The notes: generated from the sequence alone by a model not told the origin. DNA of 39,237 nt from Bacteroidales bacterium (GCA_021205635.1 JAJPXC010000059.1:1-39237); one strand, 5' to 3'; counted from the stretch's first letter, positions 15,677 through 23,813 are shown. Program-made: numbers and translations.

Positions 15677-17530
15677 ATGATCCTCTGCATCACCGAGAAA
15701 CCTTCAGTGGCGCGCGACATCGCCCAGATTTTGGGAGCGACCGTGCGCCGCGACGGTTATTTTGAGGGTGGCGATTACCACGTCACCTGGACCTACGGCC
15801 ACCTGTGCTGCCTCAAAGAGCCCCACGACTACACGCCCCTGTGGCAACGTTGGTCGCTGGGCTCACTGCCTATGATTCCACCCCGCTTCGGCATCAAACT
15901 TATAGCCGACCGAGGCATCGAAAACCAGTTCAACACCATCAAGGACCAAATCGCCCAAGCCGACGAAGTCATCAACTGCGGTGATGCCGGCCAAGAGGGT
16001 GAGTTGATCCAGCGCTGGGTGATGCAGAAAGCGCAGATCAAGTGCCCGGTGAAGCGATTGTGGATATCGTCGCTTACCGACGAGTCGATTCGCGAGGGAT
16101 TCCAGAACCTGCGTCCCGAAAAAGATTTCGACAACCTCTACCACGCGGGGCTGTCGCGTGCCATCGGCGACTGGATTCTGGGCATGAACGCCACACGCCT
16201 CTATTCGCTCAAATACTCCGAGCCGGGCAACGTGCTGTCCATCGGCAGGGTGCAGACCCCTACCCTCGCCCTGATCGTCGCCCGACATCACGAGATCGCC
16301 AATTTCAAGCCTGAAGATTACTGGGAGCTGAAAACCCTCTACCGCGACGTCACTTTCAACGCCACCTCAGGCCGCTATATGGACCAAGCCAAGGCGCAAG
16401 AGGCATTGGCTAAAATCACAGGCCAACCGCTCACAATCACCGACGTAACGGAGAAAAAAGGCAAGGAGGCACCACCCCGCCTGTTCGACCTCACCTCGCT
16501 GCAGGTGGAAGCCAACAAGAAATGGGGCTGGAGCGCCGATGAGACGCTGAAACTCATCCAATCGCTCTACGAGAAGAAAGTGACAACCTATCCCCGAGTC
16601 GACACCACCTATCTCTCCGAGGATCTCTACCCCAAAATCCCCGGGATCCTCCAGCAGATGACACCCTACGCTCCGTTGACGGCTCCCTTGCTGACCAAGA
16701 AGTTGCCAAAGTCCAAAAAAGTGTTCGACAACGCCAAGGTTACCGACCACCACGCGATTATCCCCACTGGGCAGTCCCCCAGTGTACTTGTAGGCGACGA
16801 GCGCAAACTCTACCACCTGATAGCCCAGCGGTTTATCGCCGCGTTCTACCCCGATTGCTCATTCCTTCAAACCACCGTGCTGGCCAAAGTCGTCGACCAA
16901 GGGTTCAAGGCCACTGGCAAGGTAATCACCGACCCCGGATGGCGTGCCGTCTACGGCTCCCAAAAGGAACCCGCCGACGAGGACAAAAAAGATGGCGAGG
17001 AGAGCGACGACCGCATCCTCCCCCCGTTCACCGTGGGCGAAAGCGGTCCTCACAAGCCGTCGCTCAAGCAGTGCCAAACGAAGCCTCCAAAGTACTACAA
17101 CGAGGGCACGTTGCTGCGAGCCATGGAGTCAGCTGGCAAAACCGTCGACGACGAGGAATTGCGCGAGGCGATGAAGGAGAACGGCATCGGTCGTCCTTCC
17201 ACCCGCGCGGCCATCATCGAGACGCTGTTCAAGCGCAAATACATCGTGCGCCAGCGCAAGAATATCATGGCCACGCAAGCGGGCATCGACCTTATCGCCA
17301 TCATCGGCCAAGAGCTACTCAAATCGGCCAAATTGACGGGCATCTGGGAGCGAAAGCTTCGCCAAATCGAGCGTGGCGAGTACTCCCCCGCCGAGTTCAT
17401 CAATGAGTTGAAAGGGCAGATATCGGAGATTGTGCTTGATGTCCTTCAGGACAACTCAGGACGCCGCATCGACATCCCCGCCGACGCTCCCTCCAAGAAA
17501 TCCCGCTCCAAAAAATCCACCCCCAAATGA
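15677..17530 (+). CDS. topB: DNA topoisomerase III (type IA)
   Basis: A type IA topoisomerase that relaxes or decatenates single-stranded regions. The 617 residues begin with ILCITEKPSVARDIAQ, the TOPRIM start with its conserved Glu, and include the acidic NCGDAGQEGELI motif. The catalytic Tyr is at residue 305 in TTYPRVDTTYLSEDLY, followed by DHHAIIPTG and GIGRPSTRAAIIETL. It is close to E. coli TopB in plan but lacks a zinc-finger C-terminus and ends in a short Ser/Lys-rich tail. The start ATG at 15677 follows a heptamer array. The ThuA-like gene overlaps its stop by 4 bases. Mobile-element TopB copies also exist in Bacteroidota, but no conjugation genes are nearby, so this looks chromosomal. 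Confidence 0.94.
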   Translation: MILCITEKPSVARDIAQILGATVRRDGYFEGGDYHVTWTYGHLCCLKEPHDYTPLWQRWSLGSLPMIPPRFGIKLIADRGIENQFNTIKDQIAQADEVINCGDAGQEGELIQRWVMQKAQIKCPVKRLWISSLTDESIREGFQNLRPEKDFDNLYHAGLSRAIGDWILGMNATRLYSLKYSEPGNVLSIGRVQTPTLALIVARHHEIANFKPEDYWELKTLYRDVTFNATSGRYMDQAKAQEALAKITGQPLTITDVTEKKGKEAPPRLFDLTSLQVEANKKWGWSADETLKLIQSLYEKKVTTYPRVDTTYLSEDLYPKIPGILQQMTPYAPLTAPLLTKKLPKSKKVFDNAKVTDHHAIIPTGQSPSVLVGDERKLYHLIAQRFIAAFYPDCSFLQTTVLAKVVDQGFKATGKVITDPGWRAVYGSQKEPADEDKKDGEESDDRILPPFTVGESGPHKPSLKQCQTKPPKYYNEGTLLRAMESAGKTVDDEELREAMKENGIGRPSTRAAIIETLFKRKYIVRQRKNIMATQAGIDLIAIIGQELLKSAKLTGIWERKLRQIERGEYSPAEFINELKGQISEIVLDVLQDNSGRRIDIPADAPSKKSRSKKSTPK

Positions 17531-18309
17531 AACGTTTACTCGCTCTTATTATTGGTTGGATGGCTTTGTCGGGTGTAGTGGCTGCCGGGGAGTACCCGGG
17601 GGATTACGCCAAGGGGCCGAGGTTCAGGTTGTTGTATTATTACGACACTGAGGCTGAGGTGGCTCACGTGGAGTTTGCCGAGCAGTTACGGGATTTTATC
17701 CATCGGCTGAGTTACGGCGAGGGTTTCCTCTATGACGTTACAACGTCGTTGGAGGCTTATCCCCTGGATTCGTTAAAGCAGTACGACCTTATTGTGATGG
17801 CCAACGCATTGCCCAAAACCGATAGGGAGCGTGGCGATTTCCAGCGTTATATGGAGGAAGGAGGCGGCTGGGTGGGCTTTCACGCCTCAGGCTACAACGA
17901 CTCCTCAACCAATTGGCCTTGGCTAAACGAATTTCTCGGTTGTGGCACCTTCTATTGCAATACATGGCCTCCGCAACCCGCTCTGTGTGAGGTGAACGTC
18001 AGTGATCATCCCGTCACCAAGAATCTGCCAGGCGAATTTGTCGCCCCGGCCTGTGAATGGTACCAATGGAACCCACCCGTGACAGCCAACCCCGACGTCG
18101 AAGTGCTAGTATCCCTATCTCAGCGCAATTATCCTTTAGGCATCAAAGATATAGTCCACTTCGGGCCGTTTCCCATCGTGTGGAGCCACCGCCACTACCG
18201 CATGATCTACCTCAACATGGGTCATGGCGACCTCGAGTTCTCCTGCCCTACCCAAAATCTCCTCCTCACCAACGCCATCCGCTGGATAGCTCTCCCCTCT
18301 AATAACTAA
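17527..18309 (+). CDS. Exported ThuA-like domain protein
   Basis: A protein of 260 residues with a signal peptide (about 1-20, MKRLL start, cleavage near VVAAG). The mature part is a class-I glutamine-amidotransferase-like fold of the ThuA family, seen in the run DLIVMANAL, GGGWVGFHASGYND and SDHPVTKNLP, followed by a His-rich end (WSHRHYRMIYLNMGHG). ThuA proteins are linked to trehalose and other sugar use in rhizobia, but the reaction here is unknown. The ATG overlaps the topB stop by 4 bases. Its own TAA at 18307-18309 lies in the first unit of a 7-base array shared with the convergent ogt gene. Confidence 0.8.
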   Translation: MKRLLALIIGWMALSGVVAAGEYPGDYAKGPRFRLLYYYDTEAEVAHVEFAEQLRDFIHRLSYGEGFLYDVTTSLEAYPLDSLKQYDLIVMANALPKTDRERGDFQRYMEEGGGWVGFHASGYNDSSTNWPWLNEFLGCGTFYCNTWPPQPALCEVNVSDHPVTKNLPGEFVAPACEWYQWNPPVTANPDVEVLVSLSQRNYPLGIKDIVHFGPFPIVWSHRHYRMIYLNMGHGDLEFSCPTQNLLLTNAIRWIALPSNN

Positions 18310-18345
18310 CAACTAACAACTAGCAACTAACAACTAACAACTGAT
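18304..18345. repeat. 6 x 7-base array carrying the stop codons of two convergent genes
   Basis: AACTAAC, AACTAAC, AACTAGC, AACTAAC, AACTAAC, AACTGAT; exactly 42 bases. The thuA-like TAA is at 18307-18309 on the plus strand and the ogt TAG is at 18329-18327 on the minus strand. The last five residues of Ogt (SVVSC) are encoded by the array. No other terminator is visible between these genes. Confidence 0.92.
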
Positions 18346-18827
18346 TCCAGGTCCAGGAGGGCTTGCTTGACGTGGATTCCGGCGGCGTAGCCGGTGATGG
18401 CTCCGTTGGCTCCCATTACGCGGTGGCAAGGGACGATGATGCTCACGGGGTTACGACCGACGGCTTGCCCCACAGCTTGCGCTCCCCGTGGACGACCCAC
18501 GGCTCGGGCGATGTCGCCGTAGGTGATTGTCTGTCCATAAGGTATTTTGGCAATTTCACGCCATACGGCTTGCTGGAATTGTGAGCCTGCCGAGAGGTCG
18601 ATGGTGACATTCCCTGAGGGGATCTTGCCCGAGAAGTATTGGTCGAGCCATTGCCGAGCGGCATCGAGATAAGGATGTCGTGATAACGTTATTACGTTAT
18701 TACATGATAACGAAACGCCGGGGATCCCGAAGTGCTTTTGACCTTGGAACCACACGCCCGAGAGGCCTCTCTCAGTGGTGCCGAGCAGGAGGGTGCCAAG
18801 GGGTGATTGATACTCGCAATAGTCCAT
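18327..18827 (-). CDS. ogt: Methylated-DNA--protein-cysteine methyltransferase
   Basis: A suicide DNA-repair protein that removes alkyl groups from O6-alkylguanine. The 166 residues carry the active-site IVPCHRV motif with acceptor Cys 134, the helix-turn-helix stretch IPYGQTITYGDIARAVGRP, and a GYAAGIHVKQALLDLE end. Residues 39-50 (LSCNNVITLSR region) are encoded by an 8-base tandem array at 18679-18712, in the variable linker between the N-terminal domain and the DNA-binding domain, and the last five residues are encoded by a 7-base array. It is the third gene of the sigma factor-membrane protein-ogt operon, 15 bases after its neighbour. An N-terminal Ada sensor domain is absent. Confidence 0.93.
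   Translation of the reverse strand: MDYCEYQSPLGTLLLGTTERGLSGVWFQGQKHFGIPGVSLSCNNVITLSRHPYLDAARQWLDQYFSGKIPSGNVTIDLSAGSQFQQAVWREIAKIPYGQTITYGDIARAVGRPRGAQAVGQAVGRNPVSIIVPCHRVMGANGAITGYAAGIHVKQALLDLESVVSC
18679..18712. repeat. 8-base tandem array inside the ogt coding sequence
   Basis: CGTGATAA, CGTTATTA, CGTTATTA, CATGATAA, then CG. On the minus strand it is read in the one frame without stops. The same octamer words recur at 19435-19466, upstream of the neighbouring gene. Confidence 0.88.
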
Positions 18828-18842
18828 GGTTCTCTGAGGGTG

Positions 18843-19409
18843 TTATTCGGCTTCCACTTGGTCGGACAGCTGGTTCTTGAGATAACGGATCTCGCGGTTG
18901 ATGCGGGCGTTGGTGGCCAATCCTGCAATTAAGCCCGCTACCATTCCCACCAATGCTCCGATGAACAATCCATCGTTCTCGTGGTTGTAGAATATCCATA
19001 GCATCCACGCCAACAGGGGGATGGCCAACACGATTGCCACCACTTGCAGGCGCAGGCGTAGGATACGGAATCGGGTAACGGCACGATAGGCGTGAGCGAT
19101 AGGTAGCTCCATCCAGCGGCCGTTTTTGATCGTGCGGTAAAGCGACAGGTCCATCACACCCATCACAACCATAAACAGGGCGTATACCCAAGCCAGATTA
19201 TCGCCCGTGGTGCCAAGTATGTTGCGCAGTGGAGCCACGCAGACGATAGCCAAGAAGCACACGATGCCCAGCGTGCGGAAGCGGTTGGCGAGCTTCTCGG
19301 AAGTGGTTTTAACGTTTTTCTTGCGCGTCAGCTCCAGCAGCTTTTGGCTGTCGGGGCCTTTGGGGGCATCGGCTTTTTGCCATTGTGATTTTATCGAGTC
19401 GAGATCCAT
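18843..19409 (-). CDS. Four-helix membrane protein, candidate partner of the adjacent ECF sigma factor
   Basis: A protein of 188 residues with a soluble, charged N-terminus (about 45 residues, starting MDLDSIKSQWQKADAP). Four hydrophobic segments follow: around residues 46-66, 74-94, 118-138 and 146-166. A charged C-terminal helix (REIRYLKNQLSDQVEAE) is presumably cytoplasmic. I recognise no catalytic motif or classic zinc-binding anti-sigma domain. It lies 70 bases after the ECF sigma gene on the same strand, with an 8-base repeat array in between, and ogt starts 15 bases after its stop. An anti-sigma or sigma-modulating role is inference from position and topology. Confidence 0.75.
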   Translation of the reverse strand: MDLDSIKSQWQKADAPKGPDSQKLLELTRKKNVKTTSEKLANRFRTLGIVCFLAIVCVAPLRNILGTTGDNLAWVYALFMVVMGVMDLSLYRTIKNGRWMELPIAHAYRAVTRFRILRLRLQVVAIVLAIPLLAWMLWIFYNHENDGLFIGALVGMVAGLIAGLATNARINREIRYLKNQLSDQVEAE

Positions 19410-19434
19410 ATTGCGAGTAGGTTATTTAATTTTT

Positions 19435-19466
19435 CGTAATAACGTGATAACGTGATAACGAGCGTA
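19435..19466. repeat. 8-base tandem array between the sigma factor and membrane-protein genes
   Basis: CGTAATAA, CGTGATAA, CGTGATAA, CGAGCGTA. It shares its words, in the opposite orientation, with the array inside ogt about 750 bases away. Confidence 0.85.
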
Positions 19467-19479
19467 AGCGGGCGGAGGG

Positions 19480-19971
19480 TTAGCTGTTGCCGGCCTCCAC
19501 CAATCGGGCTTTGGCTCGTCGCAGGCGGGTGGCGACGGTGTTGCGGGGAAAGCCTGTGGCCTCGGCTATCTCGTCGTAGCTCAGCTCGTCGAGCCACATC
19601 ATCACGATTGCCTTGTCAACCTCGCCCAGCTGGCCAATCAAGCGGTACATCTCGCGCAATTGCTCGGGACGGTCGCTCAGGGGGTCGTTGAGCTCAGGGA
19701 GGGCCTCGGCGGGCATGGCCGAGGGGCGGTTTTTCAACCGTCGGAAGTCGGTAAGGCAGGTGTTGATGGCCATGCGGTAAATCCAAGTGGAGGGAGCCGA
19801 ATCGCCACGGAAAGTGTCCAATCCACGCCATAGGTTGAGCATGGTTTCCTGATAAAGGTCGTCGAAATGGGCTGAATCGACGGCGTACATGAAGCAGACC
19901 TTCGACACCAGCCTTCGGTTGTCCTCTATCAAGCGCAGGAAGCGGCTCTCTTTTTCGTTGGTTTCACGCAT
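19480..19971 (-). CDS. ECF-type RNA polymerase sigma factor
   Basis: An alternative sigma factor of 163 residues. Sigma region 2 is clear: AHFDDLYQETMLNLWRGL, then FRGDSAPSTWIYRMAINTC for the -10-binding helix. Region 4 is DKAIVMMWLDELSYDEIAEA then GFPRNTVATRLRRAK, the helix-turn-helix for the -35 element. There is no SnoaL or other C-terminal extension. The ATG at 19971 (MRETNEKE) is chosen over an upstream in-frame start because the extra eight residues would overlap a promoter-like sequence. It heads an operon with a membrane protein and ogt. A matching ECF-type promoter at 19982-20007 suggests autoregulation. The signal is unknown. Confidence 0.93.
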   Translation of the reverse strand: MRETNEKESRFLRLIEDNRRLVSKVCFMYAVDSAHFDDLYQETMLNLWRGLDTFRGDSAPSTWIYRMAINTCLTDFRRLKNRPSAMPAEALPELNDPLSDRPEQLREMYRLIGQLGEVDKAIVMMWLDELSYDEIAEATGFPRNTVATRLRRAKARLVEAGNS

Positions 19972-19981
19972 ATAATGGTAA

Positions 19982-20007
19982 GACGCGGTTGTCACGGAAT
20001 AGTTTCA
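19982..20007 (-). promoter_or_regulatory. Candidate autoregulated ECF promoter of the sigma factor operon
   Basis: On the minus strand, TGAAAC (20007-20002), a 16-base spacer, then CGTC (19985-19982). This is the form TGAAAC-N16-CGTC known for extracytoplasmic sigma factors such as Bacillus SigM/SigW. The ATG lies 10 bases after the -10 box. No TAnnTTTG box is seen. A chance match cannot be ruled out. Confidence 0.45.
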
Positions 20008-20016
20008 CTCGATGGC

Positions 20017-20059
20017 AAAAAAATTCCACGCCAAGGGGGATGAAGCCTCAGCGTGGAAT
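20017..20059 (-). terminator. Rho-independent terminator of the etfB-etfA-acd operon
   Basis: Read on the minus strand: ATTCCACGC (20059-20051), a 19-base partly paired loop, GCGTGGAAT (20031-20023), then a run of T (20023-20017). It separates the operon from the ECF promoter just downstream. Confidence 0.9.
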
Positions 20060-20091
20060 CAGGTATTTTTGAAGCCTAACTTAGCTTGGGA

Positions 20092-21804
20092 TTAAGCCTT
20101 GTAGCAAGCGATGTCGGCGGGAGCGAACTTCTCGATGAACTCGCTGTGGCGAGCGACCTCGCTCTCGGCCAGGTTGCAGTAAACCTCGGCGCTGCGGGCC
20201 ATCGACTCAGATTGGTAGCGGGTAGCGTCGGTGATCAGCAGGTAGGTCATGATGATGTTGCCTGCCATCTCCACCAATCGGCGAGCCATGAAGTCGCCCA
20301 GCTCGGGAGCCTCGGCCTTGCGCTCGTTGACGGTGGCGATTGCCTTCTCGTAAAGATCAACCATGGCGGCGCAGCGGTCGGCAATCGGCTTGAGCTGCTC
20401 GGATACCTCCATAGCGGCGTAGGTGTCCATCAGACCCTTGTAGGTGCCCGTGGTGACGTGGCGGATTGCTGCCACAACCTGCAGCTGGGTGGTACCCTCG
20501 TAAATGGAGGTGATGCGGGCGTCGCGGTACACGCGCTCGCAAGCGTAATCCTTCATGAAGCCCGAGCCGCCGTGAATCTGGATGCAGTCGTAGGCGTTCT
20601 GGTTGCAGTACTCCGAGCCCATGCCCTTCACCATCGGGGTGAGAGCGTCGGCCAAACGGGTGTACTTCTTCATCTCCTGGCGCTCCTCGGGGGTGAGGCT
20701 ACGCTCACGGGCGATGTCCTCGTAAGCCTTGTACACGTCAACGTAGCGGGCGGTCTCGTAGAGCAGGCAGCGGGAAGCGTCCAATTTGGCTTTCATCACG
20801 GCCAGCATCTCAAATACCGCGGGGAACTCGATGATAGCCTTGCCAAACTGCTTGCGGTCGCGAGCGTAGGCCAAAGCCTCGCGGTAGGCGATCTCGCTCA
20901 CGCCCACAGCCTGGGCGGCGATACCCAAGCGGGCGCCGTTCATCAGGGCCATCACGTATTTGATAAGGCCGAGGCGACGGGAGCCGCACAATTCAGCCTT
21001 GGCGTTCTTGTAGACAAGCTCACAGGTGGGGGAACCCTTGATGCCCATCTTGTTCTCGATGCGGCGCACGTTCACGCCGCCGTCCTTCTTGTCGTAGATG
21101 AACATCGACAGACCACGGCCGTCGGTTGTGCCCTCCTCGGAGCGTGCCAATACCAAGTGGATGTCGCTGTCGCCGTTGGTGATGAAACGCTTCACGCCGT
21201 TCAAGCGCCAAGTGCCGTCGGGTTGCTCGGTGGCCTTAAGCATCACGCTCTGGAGGTCGGAGCCAGCGTCGGGCTCGGTAAGGTCCATCGACATTGTCTC
21301 GCCCTCGCACACGCGGGGGATGAAGCGCTCACGCTGATCCTCGGAGCCGAACTCATAGAGGGTCTCGGCGCAGTCCTGCAGGCCCCAGAGGTTCTCAAAA
21401 CCAGTGTCGGCGCGGCTCACGATGTCGGCAGCCATGATATAAGGGGTGATGGGGAAGTTCAAGCCACCGAAGCGACGGGGCATGGCCATACCCATCAGGC
21501 CGGCCTTGCGGCAAGCCTCGAGGTTCTGGATAGTGCCAGAGGCGTAGGTGACGCGGCCGTCCTTCACCGTGGGACCCTCATGGTCAACACCCTCGGCGTT
21601 GTCGTGGATCTGGCCTCCGCAGAGGTCGCCCACGATCTCAAGCACGCGGTCGTAGTTGTCGATAGCGTCCTCGTAGTTGATGGGCGCGTAGTCGAATTTC
21701 TCGGCGTCGCTGAAGCCGCGCTCCTTGAGCTCAACGATTTTGCGCATCAAGGGATGGGAGAGGTGAAGCTTCAGGTCGGGATTGTCGGTATAGAAATTAG
21801 CCAT
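20092..21804 (-). CDS. Acyl-CoA dehydrogenase family protein
   Basis: A flavoprotein that oxidises acyl-CoA (or reduces enoyl-CoA in reverse), with the adjacent ETF as electron carrier. At 570 residues it is longer than MCAD or butyryl-CoA dehydrogenase (about 380), because of extra N-terminal and C-terminal segments typical of the long acyl-CoA dehydrogenases of Bacteroidota. Signatures: MDLTEPDAGSDLQSV for FAD and substrate, RFITNGDSD, then IYEGTTQLQ with the catalytic-base Glu near residue 436. The ATG at 21804 is 3 bases after the etfA stop, so coupling is likely. The chain-length preference cannot be read from the sequence. Confidence 0.93.
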   Translation of the reverse strand: MANFYTDNPDLKLHLSHPLMRKIVELKERGFSDAEKFDYAPINYEDAIDNYDRVLEIVGDLCGGQIHDNAEGVDHEGPTVKDGRVTYASGTIQNLEACRKAGLMGMAMPRRFGGLNFPITPYIMAADIVSRADTGFENLWGLQDCAETLYEFGSEDQRERFIPRVCEGETMSMDLTEPDAGSDLQSVMLKATEQPDGTWRLNGVKRFITNGDSDIHLVLARSEEGTTDGRGLSMFIYDKKDGGVNVRRIENKMGIKGSPTCELVYKNAKAELCGSRRLGLIKYVMALMNGARLGIAAQAVGVSEIAYREALAYARDRKQFGKAIIEFPAVFEMLAVMKAKLDASRCLLYETARYVDVYKAYEDIARERSLTPEERQEMKKYTRLADALTPMVKGMGSEYCNQNAYDCIQIHGGSGFMKDYACERVYRDARITSIYEGTTQLQVVAAIRHVTTGTYKGLMDTYAAMEVSEQLKPIADRCAAMVDLYEKAIATVNERKAEAPELGDFMARRLVEMAGNIIMTYLLITDATRYQSESMARSAEVYCNLAESEVARHSEFIEKFAPADIACYKA

Positions 21805-21807
21805 GGC

Positions 21808-22836
21808 TTATTTGGAATTTTTCTTGTAATATTTGATGAGTTTGGGGACAACGTCCTCGATGGTGCCGGTGATCACATAGTCGGCGATGGTGTTGATGGG
21901 AGCGTCGGGGTCGGAGTTGATGGAGATCACCATCGAGCTCTCCTGCATTCCGGCGATGTGCTGGATTTGTCCCGAGATACCGCAAGCGATGTAGAGCTTG
22001 GGGCGAACGGTCACACCGGTTTGGCCGATTTGGCGCTCGTGCTCAACGTAACCAGCGTCGACGGCGGCACGCGATGCGCCCACCTCAGCACCTAGAGTGG
22101 CTGCCAGGTCGTAGAGCAGCTGGAAGTTCTCCTTGGAGCCAACACCGTAGCCACCGGCCACGATGATGGGGGAGTTTTTAATGTTGACCTTGGATTTCTC
22201 GATGTGGCGGTCGATGATCTCCACCACGAAGTCCTCGTCCTTGACGTATTTGGCGGGGTCGAGGTTGATCACCTCGGCCTTGTAGGCGGGATCCTTGATC
22301 TCTTTCTTCATCACGCCCTCGCGCACGGTAGCCATTTGGGGACGGCACTCGGGGTTGACAATCGTGGCTACGATGTTGCCGCCGAAAGCGGGACGGATTT
22401 GCATCAGCAGGTCGGTGTACTCCTTTTTGGTCTTGGGGTCGACGTGGTCGCCGATCTCGAGGGCGGTGCAGTCGGCGGTAAGGCCGCTGTGGAGGCAGGA
22501 GCTTACACGGGGACCGAGGTCACGGCCAACGCAGGTGGCACCCATGAGGCAGATTTGCGGCTTGATCTCGCGGAAGAGGTTGATCAGCACGGCAGCGTGG
22601 GGGTTGGAGGTATAGGGTGAGAGACGCTTGTCCTCTACCTTGTAGATGACGTCGGCGCCGTAGGGGGCGATTTGCTTCTCCACGTCCTTGAGGTTGTCGC
22701 CGATGACGATAGCCTCGAGGCGGCAGCCGAGGCGGTCGGCGAGCACGCGTCCTTTGGTAAGTAGCTCGAGGCTCACGTCGGCCACTTTGCCGTCCTCAAA
22801 CTCGCAATATACTATCAGGTTGTTATTATCAGCCAT
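21808..22836 (-). CDS. etfA: Electron transfer flavoprotein subunit alpha (FixB-like)
   Basis: This subunit binds FAD and passes electrons between acyl-CoA dehydrogenase and a downstream acceptor. With the start at 22836 (MADNNNLIVYCEFE) it has 342 residues; an alternative in-frame ATG at 22848 adds four residues and cannot be excluded. The C-terminal FAD domain is clear: SPIIVAGGYGVGSKENF, then GASRAAVDAGY, GQTGVTVRPKLYIACGISG and SINSDPDAPI. It lies between etfB and the dehydrogenase, in the order etfB-etfA-acd, with gaps of only 21 and 3 bases. Confidence 0.94.
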   Translation of the reverse strand: MADNNNLIVYCEFEDGKVADVSLELLTKGRVLADRLGCRLEAIVIGDNLKDVEKQIAPYGADVIYKVEDKRLSPYTSNPHAAVLINLFREIKPQICLMGATCVGRDLGPRVSSCLHSGLTADCTALEIGDHVDPKTKKEYTDLLMQIRPAFGGNIVATIVNPECRPQMATVREGVMKKEIKDPAYKAEVINLDPAKYVKDEDFVVEIIDRHIEKSKVNIKNSPIIVAGGYGVGSKENFQLLYDLAATLGAEVGASRAAVDAGYVEHERQIGQTGVTVRPKLYIACGISGQIQHIAGMQESSMVISINSDPDAPINTIADYVITGTIEDVVPKLIKYYKKNSK

Positions 22837-22857
22837 TTTCGTAATCATTTTAAGGGG

Positions 22858-23730
22858 TTAACCGATGGTGTGGTTGGCGATCAGCTCTTTCACCAAGTCC
22901 TCGATCTCAGCGTCGTTGTCGCTCAGACGGCGGCTTTCCTTGGCAGTGAACACCACGTTCTCGATAGCTTTCACCTTGGTGGGGGAGCCGGGCAGACCGA
23001 TTTGGGCGGGGTCGGCCTCTACGAAGGCTGCGCCCCATTCCTTGAGCTGTAGCTCGGGGCGCTTCTCGACGATGGCCTTCACCTGGTCGGAGAGCTTGTC
23101 GATCTCGGAGGGGGAAACGGCGTATTTGTATTTCATCACTCGTTTGGCGTTGCGGGGACGGCACTCAGGGGCCGAGCCGTTAACGGTAACCACGCAGGGC
23201 AGCGGGGCCTTGACGGTCTCCACGCCATGCTCGAGGCGGCGCTTCACGATCACGTGGCCGTTGCTCAGGTCAACGATCTCCTCGGCGTAGGTCACTTGGG
23301 GGATACCGAGCTTCTCGGCGATCTGGGGTCCCACCTGGGCGGTGTCGCCGTCGATAGCCTGACGTCCACCTAGGATGATGTCATAGTCGCCTATCTTCTT
23401 CACGGCCTGTGCCAGGGAGTAGGAGGTGGCCAGGGTGTCGGCTCCTCCGAGGGCACGGTCGGTGAGGACGATGCCGGTGTCAGCGCCGCGATAGATAGCC
23501 TCGCGGATGATCTCGGCGGCGCGGGGAAGTCCCATGGTGAGCAAGGTAACGGTGGAGCCGGGGTTCTTTTCCTTTAAGCGGATAGCCTGCTCCAATGCGT
23601 TCAAGTCTTCGGGATTGAAGATGGCGGGCAACGCGGCGCGGTTGATGGTGCCATCCTCTTTCATCGCGTCTTTACCTACGTTGCGGGTGTCGGGCACCTG
23701 CTTGGCAAGAACAATGATGTTTAAACTCAT
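22858..23730 (-). CDS. etfB: Electron transfer flavoprotein subunit beta (FixA-like)
   Basis: This is the second ETF subunit, of 290 residues. The N-terminus (NIIVLAKQVPDTRNV) and the GGRQAIDGDTAQVGPQIAE loop are typical of the FixA branch. In characterised bifurcating ETFs these features go with an additional FAD and NADH oxidation; calling this one bifurcating is inference. The gene is first in the operon, with a perfect Bacteroidales promoter upstream (23783-23813). Confidence 0.94.
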   Translation of the reverse strand: MSLNIIVLAKQVPDTRNVGKDAMKEDGTINRAALPAIFNPEDLNALEQAIRLKEKNPGSTVTLLTMGLPRAAEIIREAIYRGADTGIVLTDRALGGADTLATSYSLAQAVKKIGDYDIILGGRQAIDGDTAQVGPQIAEKLGIPQVTYAEEIVDLSNGHVIVKRRLEHGVETVKAPLPCVVTVNGSAPECRPRNAKRVMKYKYAVSPSEIDKLSDQVKAIVEKRPELQLKEWGAAFVEADPAQIGLPGSPTKVKAIENVVFTAKESRRLSDNDAEIEDLVKELIANHTIG

Positions 23731-23782
23731 AATGATGTGGTTTATTTAATTTTTTGCGAAATTTTTATCTTAATTAAGGTTG

Positions 23783-23813
23783 CAAATTTACGCGAATTGT
23801 TCTAAAACTCCAA
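23783..23813 (-). promoter_or_regulatory. Bacteroidales promoter of the etfB-etfA-acd operon
   Basis: On the minus strand TTGG (23813-23810), a 19-base spacer, then TAAATTTG (23790-23783). Both boxes and spacing are ideal. The leader is about 45 bases, AT-rich. Confidence 0.88.

Noticed and set aside
15677-17530. topB as part of a conjugative element.
   Set aside because: No relaxase, tra genes, integrase or att-like repeats are in the window; neighbours are housekeeping genes.
9054-18345. CRISPR-like repeats at the tandem arrays.
   Set aside because: Units are 7-9 bases, directly adjacent and without spacers; no cas genes are present.
20086-22095. Long plus-strand ORF of 669 codons opposite the acyl-CoA dehydrogenase and etfA.
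   Set aside because: It is antisense to two well-recognised genes, has low-complexity Leu/Val/Gly/His-rich sequence with no family signature, and results from the codon bias of the real genes.
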